Made by a program: the position numbers and the translations under genes. Of a stretch of 64,000 nt of DNA, positions 8,592 to 17,609 are shown one piece after another. The stretch is taken from contig NZ_SWBR01000001.1 of NCBI RefSeq assembly GCF_005116505.1, positions 124,001 to 188,000 of the forward strand, in the 5' to 3' direction. Within the stretch, counting starts at the first letter, position 1. Each line of letters starts with the position of its first letter. A model generated the notes under the pieces. That model was not told the DNA's origin. It ran no database searches and saw only the letters and a program-made list of their open reading frames with translations. Source of the stretch: Pedobacter polaris. Its GTDB lineage: Bacteria; Bacteroidota; Bacteroidia; Sphingobacteriales; Sphingobacteriaceae.

Positions 8592-10961
8592 TTAAAGAAC
8601 CCCTCCCATATAGGGGTCGGTTATCGACTCTTCTCCAGTTTCTACATGCCCTGCATAATGTTTAAAAAAGTTAGACTTCCCTTTTACTTGTATCTTAAAA
8701 TCATACCATCCTTTACTTTTTTGCAAGTTTAAGGTTACTGTTTTTTTACTGTTTGCAGGTATTGTTATTGTTTTAGTATTCACTTTATACACATCATCTA
8801 TAATCTGGATTTGCAAAGTTTCCATTTCTAAACTTTCTAACAAAAGCTGAATGTTTCCGGTTGTCTTTTTAATTACTCCACTCTGTTCATAAGTACAATC
8901 CAAACTTAAAAGAGGATCTTTTTTGTCGCCTTTAAATTGTCGAAAAAAGCCATTTGGGCCATTAACAATAAGATTATAAATTCCATTTTCAAAATCTGCA
9001 ATTTTCCAACTATCACGTAGCCATTCGCCTTTAGCAACAGCATACGCCCAAGTTTTGCCAGCTTCTTTTTGATATACACTTGGCGTATAAACATTAAATG
9101 GTGCCCCACTATTTTCTATTTTCTGACCGAAAGGTGTTTTAAGCGCTGTAAAATCTAATTCTATATTATCAACATTTATAAGCGAATCTACCAACAATTG
9201 ATAAGGAATAGCGCAAGCAGGTCTTGTTCCCTTTTCTTGCAATGCTGCAAATTCTGAAGCTTCTTTTTCAAATGAATGCTTAGTGTTAATCTTATCAATT
9301 TCTACTTGAGTTAATGGACTAGGTGTTACTTGTGCGGGTTTACTTTTAGCATTTTGGATTTCTGTAATTACACTATTTTTTTTCAGCCTTGCTGGAATGG
9401 TTAATTGCTCTCCATTGTATGGTCTAAATATGGATGTTAAATCACCACAGATTGCTCTTCTCCAAGGGCTAATATTTTCACTCTTAATCATTTTCCCAGT
9501 TTTATGACTTAAAAATTTCTCCAAAAACATCAATGAAGAAGTGTGGTCAAAAATTTCAGAATTTACAAATCCTCCTTTACTCCAAGGTGAAGCAACCATC
9601 ATAGGTACGCGATAACCTAAACCAATTGGGCTATCTTTTTTGTACTCATAATCAGCATAAGCGGCTAAACCATCACTGGTTTTTCCGGTAGAAATATCAT
9701 CTGGCTTAGGGGCTACAAATGGCGGTAAATGATCGAAATATCCATCATTTTCATCGTAGGTTAATATAAAAATGGTCTTTTTCCAAACTTCTGGATTTTT
9801 AGTTAAGATATCAATCGCTTCAGAAACATACCAAGTACCATAAAGAGGTGAACTTGTATGGTCTGAAAAACGCTGAGGCGCAACCAACCAAGAAACAGTT
9901 GGTAAATTACCTGTATCTACATCTTTTCTAAACTGTTCAAAAATATCTTCTTTGGGAATATTAAGTGTTTCTTGTTTACCTTCTTCATTTGTAAAAGTAA
10001 ATGGTGCTAATTCTAAATAAGCTGCATTCTGGATATTTGTAGCAAATGCTTTATCAATTAAGTTCTTTTCTCTTTGTGAGAGTTGATTGTATTTCTCCAA
10101 CACTTCCTCTGCGGTTAGCGCAGGATGGCTTGTTTGATCTCCATTTTTACGGAAGTATGCAGAGAGTTTAACATGGTGTCTTGTTACATACTCTAGCGGA
10201 TTGTCCCCATAATTTCCCAACCAATCATCTACTTCTCCTTCCGGTAAATTAGCTGTCCATATTTCATTTTGGTAAACTCTCCAAGAAACCCCATTGTCTT
10301 CCAACAATTCTGGAAAAGTTTGCCAATCTACATACACATTATCACGAGATTCTGCTTGAGAATTATTTACCGCAGCAACACAATTTGCATTTTGCTGAGG
10401 TCGAATAGTACCTGTCCAGAAGTATAACCTATTTGGAGTTGTTCCTGTTAAGGATGAACAAAAATTATGGTCGCAAATTGTAAAAGCATCTGCCATTGCA
10501 TAATAAAATGGAATATCTTCTCGTTGATAATATCCTAAAGCCATTAGAGATTTTACAGGGACCCATTTATCATATTTTCCTTTATTTCTTGCTGCAACTT
10601 GGTCACTCCATGAATGTGGTAATCCTCCTTGCCAAGTAATTTTTGTTTTATTAATATCAACATGAAAAGGTGCATAAGTTTTACCTTTTTCATCGCTCTG
10701 TAACCAAACCTTATTTTGATTTGGTAATATTTTAGCCCTAGGATCATTAAACCCTCTAACGCCTTTCATTTTACCAAACATGTGGTCGAAAGAGCGATTT
10801 TCTTGCATTAGAAAAACAACGTGCTCTGCATCATAAAAAGTGCTTCCAGGTGCTGCATTAATAGCCATTGCCTTTTGTATAGACATCGGAATTACATTAG
10901 CGGCACCTAGCACACTAGATAATAGCGCTGCTTTCTTCAGGAAATCTCTTCTAGAATCCAT
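8592..10961 (-). CDS. phosphocholine-specific phospholipase C, Tat-exported
   Basis: The 789-residue protein begins MDSRRDFLKKAALLSS, a twin-arginine signal. The phosphoesterase domain (about 45-520) opens with HVVFLMQENRSFDHMFG, in which Glu54 and Asn55 are the metal ligands typical of the family, and continues with SDQVAARNKGKYDKW and TYDENDGYFDH. Two C-terminal beta domains follow, as in Pseudomonas PlcH/PlcN (DUF756 type): WLRDSWKIADFENGIYNLIVNGPNGFFRQFKG and then GWYDFKIQVKG. It would hydrolyse phosphatidylcholine or sphingomyelin outside the cytoplasm to release phosphocholine. It is the first gene of a minus-strand pair with the GNAT gene. Length and architecture match the family fully. 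Confidence 0.93.
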   Translation of the reverse strand: MDSRRDFLKKAALLSSVLGAANVIPMSIQKAMAINAAPGSTFYDAEHVVFLMQENRSFDHMFGKMKGVRGFNDPRAKILPNQNKVWLQSDEKGKTYAPFHVDINKTKITWQGGLPHSWSDQVAARNKGKYDKWVPVKSLMALGYYQREDIPFYYAMADAFTICDHNFCSSLTGTTPNRLYFWTGTIRPQQNANCVAAVNNSQAESRDNVYVDWQTFPELLEDNGVSWRVYQNEIWTANLPEGEVDDWLGNYGDNPLEYVTRHHVKLSAYFRKNGDQTSHPALTAEEVLEKYNQLSQREKNLIDKAFATNIQNAAYLELAPFTFTNEEGKQETLNIPKEDIFEQFRKDVDTGNLPTVSWLVAPQRFSDHTSSPLYGTWYVSEAIDILTKNPEVWKKTIFILTYDENDGYFDHLPPFVAPKPDDISTGKTSDGLAAYADYEYKKDSPIGLGYRVPMMVASPWSKGGFVNSEIFDHTSSLMFLEKFLSHKTGKMIKSENISPWRRAICGDLTSIFRPYNGEQLTIPARLKKNSVITEIQNAKSKPAQVTPSPLTQVEIDKINTKHSFEKEASEFAALQEKGTRPACAIPYQLLVDSLINVDNIELDFTALKTPFGQKIENSGAPFNVYTPSVYQKEAGKTWAYAVAKGEWLRDSWKIADFENGIYNLIVNGPNGFFRQFKGDKKDPLLSLDCTYEQSGVIKKTTGNIQLLLESLEMETLQIQIIDDVYKVNTKTITIPANSKKTVTLNLQKSKGWYDFKIQVKGKSNFFKHYAGHVETGEESITDPYMGGVL

Positions 10962-11052
10962 CGAGTATGTTTAAATTTAGAAGGCTAATATAGCTTAGAA
11001 AAATTAACTTGAGGTATGATATAAGTTATTATTTAATGTTATAAACTCGTTT

Positions 11053-11919
11053 TTAAAAGCATGTTACTTGCCAAGTTCTTTCCCAAGTTCCATTAGAAGC
11101 CAAAACATTAATACCTTCTTTTTCTAAGAGATTTTGGTTATGATGAGTGCCATCTGCAATACCACACCAAGGCTCTAAGCAAACGAAATCTGCATCTTTC
11201 GCTGCCCAAATTCCGTAGTAAGGGAAATCTTTAAAATTAAAATCTAGCCCATTGTAGTTCTTATCATTTAGTAAAGAAATACTATCGCTCTTTAAGTTTT
11301 TGAAAACCAAAGCATCTTCATAAAACATTTCATGTTTAAGGTAAAGTTTGCCTTTATCTAATTTAATAGAAGAGGTTTTTTCAGAAATAAGATTGTCTAA
11401 AATATGGTGATAAGTTATTTCTTCATCCTTATTAAATTGCAAGTAATAGTCTGTATAATCTCCTTGCTTATTTAAAGGTGCTGCAAACGCAGGATGCCCC
11501 CCAACTGAAAACAATAAATCTTTTTCTGCTGGGTTATAAACTTCATAAGTACAGCACAAGCTTGATCCATGAATCTTATATCTTAAATTTAGCCTAAACT
11601 CAAAAGGATAAACTTTTAATGTTTCTTCATTATGAGTTAAGGTAAAAAGGATTTCATGCTCGTTAATTTCTTCAAAATTAAACTCCATATCCCTAGCAAA
11701 ACCATGTCTTGGAAGTTTATATGATTTACCTTCAAAAATATAAGTTTCGTCTTTTAAGGCACCAATAATTGGAAACAAAACAGGGCTAAACTTTCCCCAA
11801 AATTGTGCATCGCCGCTCCAAAGAAACTCAGTTTCACTATGGGTTCCTTTTATACTTTGCAATTCAGCGCCTTTAGCTGAGAATGATGCTACAATATGTT
11901 CATTTGTTATCGAAATCAT
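11053..11919 (-). CDS. aldose 1-epimerase family protein (LacX/YphB-like)
   Basis: The 288-residue protein is a galactose-mutarotase-like beta sandwich. It shows PRHGFARDMEF (the conserved HGFAR region), SVGGHPAFAAPL with the catalytic-site His, and LEPWCGIADG with the acidic residue near the C-terminus. This pattern is that of the LacX/YphB branch rather than classical GalM. It should interconvert anomers of an aldose or a phosphorylated sugar in the cytoplasm. It is a single gene: spacers of 91 and 127 bases separate it from phospholipase C and ApbE. Family call is firm; the sugar is unknown. Confidence 0.88.
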   Translation of the reverse strand: MISITNEHIVASFSAKGAELQSIKGTHSETEFLWSGDAQFWGKFSPVLFPIIGALKDETYIFEGKSYKLPRHGFARDMEFNFEEINEHEILFTLTHNEETLKVYPFEFRLNLRYKIHGSSLCCTYEVYNPAEKDLLFSVGGHPAFAAPLNKQGDYTDYYLQFNKDEEITYHHILDNLISEKTSSIKLDKGKLYLKHEMFYEDALVFKNLKSDSISLLNDKNYNGLDFNFKDFPYYGIWAAKDADFVCLEPWCGIADGTHHNQNLLEKEGINVLASNGTWERTWQVTCF

Positions 11920-12046
11920 GATGGTTTAAAAATAGAGAATAGAAAACCGATAGCATAGAAAATTAACAATTAATAACATTTTTTGTAATCCAGTCCTTAC
12001 TATTTAATTAATAGTAAATATGTATAAAAGCATTGAAATTATATAA

Positions 12047-13063
12047 TTAATTCAAAATCAATTTCTTAAAACCAGCCGTTAAAGTATCAGCAACTTTCCC
12101 ATCTGGTTTTTTATAGATAATATAAGCATCAATACCTTTCTTTGTTTCAACAAATTTCAGTGCCTTTTCAACTGGCATTAACATTAATGCATTATCATAA
12201 CCATCAGCATCAATCGCTTTTTTTGCAAATACAGTTACACTTATAATTTCATTATTTATCGGATACCCTGTTTTAGGATTGATGATATGTCCGTATTTTT
12301 TCCCTCCAAAAACAATATATTTTCTATAATTACCAGAGGTAGTAATTGATCCTTCAACAAAAGATACCACATGGCTTAAACCTGCATCTTCAAAATCATT
12401 AACTGGCGGACGCTCTACACCAACTCTAATTAAGCTTCCATCTGGTTTTGGTCCCTTTGCTCTAATTTCTCCACCAACCTCTACAACATAGCTTTTAATA
12501 GCTTTTGATTCTAAAAAATCGGCAATAACATCAACTGTGTATCCTTGTGCAATTCCATTCAAATCAATTTCTACATGGTTGTTTTTCTTACTTAAAAAGT
12601 TCCCTTTAAGCTTAATTTTATCCACGCCGATTGTACTATTTAACAATGCTTTAATTTTAGATGTATCCGGCTGACTATCAATTTCATCTGCAAAAAGGCC
12701 CCATAGCCGCATTAATGGTTGAATAGTTACATCAAAAAGACCATCAGTAGCTACATTAATTTGAAAAGATTTCTCCAATACAGTTTTCATGTGAGGATTA
12801 ACTTTTATCCTCCCTGCACTCATTGTATTAAATTTTATTATGGTTGAGTTTTTTTTGTATAAAGACATTGACAAATCAATAACCTCAAAAATACTATCAA
12901 CCTGAGCTTTTGTTACAACCTCTTTTTCTGCAAAATAATTTACAGCATAAGTAGTTCCTTGCGCCTGACCACTTATTTTAAATTCTTGTAAGGTTGGTTT
13001 TTCACCAAAGCAAATTAAAAATAGAGACAATAAAAGTGCTGGATACTTTAACCCTAATGCCAT
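12047..13063 (-). CDS. ApbE family FAD:protein FMN transferase
   Basis: The 338-residue protein has an N-terminal membrane/signal segment and then the ApbE fold: GQAQGTTYAVNYF, KNSTIIKFN, DVTIQPLMRLWG, HVEIDLNGIAQGYTVD, VEVGGEIRAKG, GSITTSGNYRKY and the metal site region AIDADGYDNALML. ApbE attaches FMN covalently to a Thr of target proteins outside the cytoplasm. Cys18 could be lipidated, but the preceding FLI is a poor lipobox. The gene's ATG shares one base with the stop of the upstream Gfo/Idh gene (TAATG), which implies translational coupling. No obvious flavinylation target is encoded in the window. Confidence 0.9.
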   Translation of the reverse strand: MALGLKYPALLLSLFLICFGEKPTLQEFKISGQAQGTTYAVNYFAEKEVVTKAQVDSIFEVIDLSMSLYKKNSTIIKFNTMSAGRIKVNPHMKTVLEKSFQINVATDGLFDVTIQPLMRLWGLFADEIDSQPDTSKIKALLNSTIGVDKIKLKGNFLSKKNNHVEIDLNGIAQGYTVDVIADFLESKAIKSYVVEVGGEIRAKGPKPDGSLIRVGVERPPVNDFEDAGLSHVVSFVEGSITTSGNYRKYIVFGGKKYGHIINPKTGYPINNEIISVTVFAKKAIDADGYDNALMLMPVEKALKFVETKKGIDAYIIYKKPDGKVADTLTAGFKKLILN

Positions 13064-14385
13064 TAAAGCACTTTAGTTTTACCTGGCATTGCTACAGTAT
13101 AAAGTCCATTTTCATCCGGCAGTGATTTCGGCATTGCATCCCAAGCAAGTTTTTCTGGGAACAAGTTATTTTCTGCTTTAAGTGCTTCATCCCATTTGAT
13201 AATTCCGCCAGAGTACGTTGCATACCTACCAATAATAGCTGTAAAACAACTTTTAGCTGCACGTTCAGCATCCCAAAACTTATATTCTCTTTTTGAAATT
13301 GCGTCAAACAATTCATCATGTTCAGTTTGGTATGGATTAGCATTCCCTTTGGTATTATGACTAAAAATTTCTTTTCCTTGGTGATCCCATAAAATACCCG
13401 AATTGTTTGCAGAAAGATAAACCTTACCTTTTGTACCTTGAAAGCTTTCATCAACCCTGTTGCTTGTTCCTTCAAAATGGCGACATTGGCTATAAATTAC
13501 AGAGCCATCAGCATATTTAAGTTCTACAGCATGGTTATCGTAAATTTCTCCATAATTTTTACCAGTTCTCCAAGCCCTACTTCCGGTACCCTGAACCGAT
13601 ACTGGGTATGCATTTTTTACCCAATTGGCAATATCAATATTATGAACGTGTTGCTCTACAATATGATCGCCACATAGCCAATTGAAATAGTACCAGTTAC
13701 GCATCTGGTATTCCATTTCTGTTTGGTTAGCAGTACGTGGTTTAACCCAAACACCACCACTATTCCAATAAACTTGGCCAGAAACCACATCACCAATTGC
13801 TCCGTCTTGTATTCTTTTTAATGTTTCTCTATAGTTTGTTTGATATCTACGTTGTAAGCCGACAACAACATTTAATTTTTTCTGTTTGGCTAATTCTGCT
13901 GCTGCTAAAACTTTACGTATTCCAGGAGAATCTACAGCAACTGGTTTTTCCATAAAGATATGTTTACCCTGTTTTACTGCTTCTTCGAAATGCATTGGCC
14001 TAAACCCTGGAGGAGTTACCAACAAAACTACATCAGCCAAGGCAATTGCCTTTTGATAAGCATCAAAACCAACAAATTGACGTTCCTTTGGTACATCAAC
14101 CTTATCTTTAAATCTTTCAGCTATTAACTTGTAGCTAGCATCTAAACGATCTTGAAAAGCATCGGCCATTGCCACTAATTTAATGTTAAATTTAGTATTC
14201 AATGCCTGAAAAGCAGCTCCTGTTCCCCTATCTCCACAACCAATTAGTGCAATTTTTATGGTATCATCAACTGAAGAATGCATTCCTGCCCATGAATATC
14301 CACTCATCATCACACCTCCCGCAACAAGGGCAGAAGCTTTTAGAAATTCTCTACGCTCTTTTTGCGTTTTGTTTTCATTTGTCAT
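13063..14385 (-). CDS. Gfo/Idh/MocA family oxidoreductase, Tat-exported
   Basis: The 440-residue protein begins with RREFLKASALVAGG, a twin-arginine signal. The Rossmann motif follows as IKIALIGCGDRGTGAA, and EKPVAVDS and GLQRRYQTNYR are the expected family motifs. It would therefore carry NAD(P) and act on a sugar or polyol outside the cytoplasm, as in the many Bacteroidota secreted Gfo/Idh proteins. It forms the middle gene of a minus-strand cassette: SUMF1-like gene 33 bases upstream, ApbE overlapping by one base downstream. The context suggests a joint role in processing a carbohydrate, but the reaction is not defined by the sequence. Confidence 0.92.
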   Translation of the reverse strand: MTNENKTQKERREFLKASALVAGGVMMSGYSWAGMHSSVDDTIKIALIGCGDRGTGAAFQALNTKFNIKLVAMADAFQDRLDASYKLIAERFKDKVDVPKERQFVGFDAYQKAIALADVVLLVTPPGFRPMHFEEAVKQGKHIFMEKPVAVDSPGIRKVLAAAELAKQKKLNVVVGLQRRYQTNYRETLKRIQDGAIGDVVSGQVYWNSGGVWVKPRTANQTEMEYQMRNWYYFNWLCGDHIVEQHVHNIDIANWVKNAYPVSVQGTGSRAWRTGKNYGEIYDNHAVELKYADGSVIYSQCRHFEGTSNRVDESFQGTKGKVYLSANNSGILWDHQGKEIFSHNTKGNANPYQTEHDELFDAISKREYKFWDAERAAKSCFTAIIGRYATYSGGIIKWDEALKAENNLFPEKLAWDAMPKSLPDENGLYTVAMPGKTKVL

Positions 14386-14418
14386 AGTCTTAGGTTTTTG
14401 GTTTTTGGTTAGTTTATC

Positions 14419-15378
14419 TTAAAAATCTTTAATTGGCGCTTTGTTATAATATGCCTCTATTTCTGTTTTTGTTGGTTGTATAGCAGGTCTCACTAATCGT
14501 ATTCCTATAAATGGAGCTTCTGGAAACCACCAATTACTTTTAGGAATTTGCGGATCTATTTGCTTCCAAGCTGGTTCTGATGCCATTCTTGCTGCAGAGC
14601 GAACTCCTCTTGCATCGTCTTCATAAGAACCTCCTCTAATTACCAATGGGTATAATTTATCTGCAATTGCTACAGGGTTTTTAGCATCTATAGACTTTGC
14701 ATAAAAATCTGTTGTATATTGATCATAAGTCCATTCTGCAACATTCCCGTGCATGTCATATAATCCCCAAGCATTTGGTTTTTTTAGACCAACTTCTTGT
14801 GTTTTTTTACTACTATTAGTTTTAAACCAAGCATATTCGCTTAATTTATTTGCATCATTACCAAAAGTATAATCCGCATTACTCCCCGCTCTACATGCAT
14901 ATTCCCATTCTGCTTCTGTTGGCAAACGATAAAAAATGCCAGTACGAGCATATAGCCATTTACAAAACTGTATAGCATTGTACTGTGTCATTGCAATTGC
15001 TGGATAGTTTTGTTTTCCCATTCCAAAAGTCATATCTAAATAGGGCTTTGTAGGGCGAGTTACAGCATCAACTTGCTGGGCGACTTTTGAAGTACTATTA
15101 TTTACTTCATAATCTTTGTATAGAAATGGTTCAAATAAATCCCAAGTCACCTCTACTTTGCTCATCCAAAAAGCATCTAATTTAACTTTATGTACTGGAA
15201 GTTCGTTTGGATTTCCATTTTTACTGCCCATCAAAAAATCTCCAGCAGGAATTGGCTGCATATCAAATGAAAGTTTAGTGCCTTCAATTTGTTGTTGATA
15301 AGCAACATTTTTTTGTTGTGCTAATAATTTGAAGCTAAAAAGTAAAAAGCAGAGGCTAATCCCATAAGTCTTGAACAT
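14419..15378 (-). CDS. SUMF1/FGE-fold protein without the catalytic cysteines
   Basis: The 319-residue protein has a signal peptide (ending LLAQ) and a formylglycine-generating-enzyme fold: MQPIPAGDFLMGSKNG, WMSKVEVTWDLFEPF, YRLPTEAEWEYACRAGS, WGLYDMHGNVAEWTYDQY and VIRGGSYEDDARGVRSAARM. In true formylglycine-generating enzymes the last block contains the copper-binding Cys pair; here it reads ARGVRSAARMAS with no Cys. So sulfatase activation is unlikely and the fold probably serves binding or another function. It is the first gene of the cassette with Gfo/Idh and ApbE. The 371-bp spacer upstream holds a tiny frame and the third tRNA-derived copy (separate entries). Confidence 0.88.
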   Translation of the reverse strand: MFKTYGISLCFLLFSFKLLAQQKNVAYQQQIEGTKLSFDMQPIPAGDFLMGSKNGNPNELPVHKVKLDAFWMSKVEVTWDLFEPFLYKDYEVNNSTSKVAQQVDAVTRPTKPYLDMTFGMGKQNYPAIAMTQYNAIQFCKWLYARTGIFYRLPTEAEWEYACRAGSNADYTFGNDANKLSEYAWFKTNSSKKTQEVGLKKPNAWGLYDMHGNVAEWTYDQYTTDFYAKSIDAKNPVAIADKLYPLVIRGGSYEDDARGVRSAARMASEPAWKQIDPQIPKSNWWFPEAPFIGIRLVRPAIQPTKTEIEAYYNKAPIKDF

Positions 15379-15531
15379 GGGACTAAAATAAAAAGAAAAT
15401 TGGAAATTAATTAAGAAAATTAGAAACTATCAACCATTTTACGCTGGCTAAAAGCTACCTCAGCATATTATAGATAAACTAAAGGCCCTTTGACCACCAT
15501 CACCTTCAACCGTGAGGTTGACTATAATCAT

Positions 15532-15621
15532 CTAACTTACGTTGCAATATTTAAAAACAACAATAGCGATGAGTATAAAAATGACTAAAATTACAACCCG
15601 TCTTCTACGTGCACTATCCAT
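15532..15621 (-). CDS. possible 29-residue membrane peptide
   Basis: An ATG at 15621 opens a 29-codon frame that ends with TAG at 15532. It starts MDSARRRR, continues with about 16 hydrophobic residues (VVILVIFILIAIVV) and ends FKYCNVS. The four arginines before a single helix are typical of a small inner-membrane peptide with the N-terminus inside. It lies just beyond the third tRNA-derived copy and has no recognised family. Short frames arise by chance, so this is only a candidate. Confidence 0.35.
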   Translation of the reverse strand: MDSARRRRVVILVIFILIAIVVFKYCNVS

Positions 15622-15678
15622 AAATATTTAAACGATTAATCTTTAAATAAGTTTGGATATTTAATTGAAAATCATGCT

Positions 15679-15706
15679 AAAAAAACCTAGATTTCTCTAA
15701 GGCTTT
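15679..15706 (-). terminator. terminator, degenerate third copy of the tRNA-Val terminator
   Basis: AAAAAAACCTAGA, TTTC, TCTAAGGCTTT is a decayed copy of the hairpin at 16673-16703. On the minus strand it still ends with a run of seven T. Confidence 0.6.
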
Positions 15707-15747
15707 GGGGGGGGAATGAGGGATTCGAACTCCCGAGTGCCGACATT
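15707..15747 (-). pseudogene. tRNA 3'-end remnant (third copy)
   Basis: On the minus strand the block contains GGGAGTTCGAATCCCTC, a recognisable T-arm, then the 3' acceptor-like ATTCCCC. It aligns with the T-arm and acceptor 3' strand of the tRNA-Val at 16705-16782, including the terminator that follows. The T-stem has an A:C mismatch, the acceptor 3' end has become a run of eight C (eight G on the plus strand), and no D-arm or anticodon arm is present. It begins two bases after the stop codon of the secreted-protein gene. Confidence 0.75.
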
Positions 15748-15749
15748 TG

Positions 15750-16169
15750 CTAAGCCAGAGTTAATTTTTTTCGAATTACCACCCAGCCAACAATAGCAGT
15801 AAATACTATCAAAATAGGGATGTAATCGTCGATAGGACATTGGTAAAAGTTTTGAGCCAAGACACCACCATACCAAATATAAGAACTGCCACCATTCGGA
15901 ACTCTGACCGCACACTGTCTTGTACTAGTTGGATTTGGATTTTTATAGCAAGAATATGAAACAGCTATTCCCCCTGTATTACTATACGCAGGTTTGCCGA
16001 CAATATCAGCACTCTGCCCAGAAGGCACATTTATTCCCAAAGCAGTTGGGTAAACTCCAGGATATGAAGCTACAGCTCCATATGGAAACACAATAATACA
16101 TCCTGATGGATTTTGAGCTAATGAATATGTACTAATCGAAATTAATACAATTAATAAAAACATTCTCAT
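15750..16169 (-). CDS. small secreted protein with C-terminal membrane anchor, unknown family
   Basis: I choose the ATG at 16169, giving 139 residues starting MRMFLLIVLISISTYSLAQ, a clean signal peptide; an in-frame start at 16223 would add 18 residues. The mature part is rich in Gly, Ser, Tyr and Pro with four Cys (in PSGCIIV, SYSCYKN, TRQCAVR, FYQCPID). The C-terminus reads CPIDDYIPILIVFTAIVGWVVIRKK: a short acidic motif, one membrane helix and a basic tail, a layout like a sorting or anchoring signal. The gene lies between the second and third tRNA-derived copies, so it looks like cargo of a tRNA-targeted insertion. No function can be given. Confidence 0.6.
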   Translation of the reverse strand: MRMFLLIVLISISTYSLAQNPSGCIIVFPYGAVASYPGVYPTALGINVPSGQSADIVGKPAYSNTGGIAVSYSCYKNPNPTSTRQCAVRVPNGGSSYIWYGGVLAQNFYQCPIDDYIPILIVFTAIVGWVVIRKKLTLA

Positions 16170-16313
16170 GATATACAAGGGAAGTGGGAAAATTCCAATA
16201 CAAATATAGTAGTATTTATTCATCCCTTTACAACTTTGATGAGTAATGTATTTTTAACACTAGTTAATTTGTTTATCAGAAATTGGATAACCTGGAGAGT
16301 TTTGTCAGACTAT

Positions 16314-16343
16314 AAAAAAAGCCCTAGATCTCTCTAAGGCTTT
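16314..16343 (-). terminator. terminator, second copy
   Basis: AAAAAAAGCCCTAGATCTCTCTAAGGCTTTT repeats the tRNA-Val terminator with two changes; the stem is GCC(C)TAGA/TCTAAGGC and the minus strand ends in a run of seven T. Confidence 0.7.
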
Positions 16344-16669
<326 letters not shown>

Positions 16670-16672
16670 CTA

Positions 16673-16703
16673 TAAAAAAAAGCCTTAGATTTCTCTAAGG
16701 CTT
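16673..16703 (-). terminator. intrinsic terminator of tRNA-Val
   Basis: GCCTTAGA-TTTC-TCTAAGGC is a perfect 8-bp stem with tetraloop, followed on the minus strand by eight T. It begins within two bases of the encoded CCA end of the tRNA. Confidence 0.88.
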
Positions 16704-16704
16704 T

Positions 16705-16782
16705 TGGTGGGAAATGAGGGGTTCGAACCCCCGACCCCCTCGGTGTAAACGAGGTGCTCTGAACCAGCTGAGCTAATTTCCC
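16705..16782 (-). tRNA. tRNA-Val (anticodon UAC)
   Basis: The minus strand folds into a complete cloverleaf: acceptor GGGAAAT/ATTTCCC, D-stem GCTC/GAGC, anticodon stem CCTCG/CGAGG with loop TTTACAC (U33, anticodon TAC), T-stem GGGGG/CCCTC with loop TTCGAAC, discriminator A and an encoded CCA. The body is 75 bases (16708-16782). It is followed by a strong terminator and, further on, by two partial copies of itself (16344-16418 and 15707-15747). Confidence 0.96.
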
Positions 16783-16880
16783 TTTTGGTTTCCTCAACGT
16801 TAAAACTAATAATGTTCCTTCGTTTTGGGATTGCAAATATAGTGTGTTATTACAGTTTTGCAAAAAAAACTTTCACTTTT

Positions 16881-17606
16881 TTAAGAAAGAACTTCTTCTA
16901 ACACTTGATGTGACTTAATTTGCCCGAACGAAGCTGTATGTAAAGTATAGTAAACCAATATTTTATCTAACAAAAATCGCCTTACCTTATTGTCTAATTT
17001 TATTTCATTTATTTTTTCAAATGAAGTAGAAAAGAGCAATAAAAAATAATTCGCATCAGTTTTATCAATAAAATAAGGATGAATTGGCATTGTAGATTTA
17101 AAATCTCCTTCTTGTAAATCGAAATATTTTTGGTCACTTCGAGTTTGTTCATGCGGGGCGAAACCTAAAAATCGAGATAGTTTTAACAAAAAGGCCAAAT
17201 GAAAATTAACTGCTGGCTCATCACTTTCATCAAACCAACTAATCGCATTGTAAATGAAATCGAACAAATTTTCATCAGTATGCTGCTGGCGGATACTTTT
17301 ATACAGCACCTCATTTAAAAACTGAACAATTGTGTTTTTTATAACATTATAAGGAATAGATCTAAAAACCGGAGACGGCCTTGCTTCTGCAACACGTTGA
17401 ACTTGGGTATTTATTTTGTGATAAACTACCATATCCAACAAATGCAAAGGCTGTAAAATATTCATCGGTATCTTAGCCCTAGGCTTTTTCACTCCATTAA
17501 TTAGGTAAGATTGTATGCCAAACTTGTCGGTAAAAACCTGAACAATAACACTGCCTTCACTATACAATGTTGTTTTTAATACAATTCCACGTACTTTATA
17601 CAGCAT
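16881..17606 (-). CDS. recO: DNA repair protein RecO
   Basis: The 241-residue protein has the RecO layout: an N-terminal OB fold beginning MLYKVRGIVLKTTLYSEGSVIVQVFTDKFG and continuing LINGVKKPRAKIPMNILQPLHLLDMVVY, then a helical C-terminal domain. RecO loads RecA onto SSB-coated single-stranded DNA with RecR (RecFOR pathway). The zinc-finger cysteines found in many RecO proteins are absent, as in other Bacteroidota members. The stop lies about 100 bases upstream of tRNA-Val, and dgkA is 3 bases upstream in the same direction, so the two are co-transcribed. Confidence 0.93.
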   Translation of the reverse strand: MLYKVRGIVLKTTLYSEGSVIVQVFTDKFGIQSYLINGVKKPRAKIPMNILQPLHLLDMVVYHKINTQVQRVAEARPSPVFRSIPYNVIKNTIVQFLNEVLYKSIRQQHTDENLFDFIYNAISWFDESDEPAVNFHLAFLLKLSRFLGFAPHEQTRSDQKYFDLQEGDFKSTMPIHPYFIDKTDANYFLLLFSTSFEKINEIKLDNKVRRFLLDKILVYYTLHTASFGQIKSHQVLEEVLS

Positions 17607-17609
17607 TTG

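Noticed and set aside
14419..15378. True formylglycine-generating enzyme
   Set aside because: The catalytic Cys pair is missing in the ARGVRSAARM block, and no sulfatase is adjacent.
15697..15915. 72-codon minus frame overlapping the secreted-protein gene
   Set aside because: It overlaps the better frame at 15750-16169 and runs into the tRNA remnant; no protein-like pattern.
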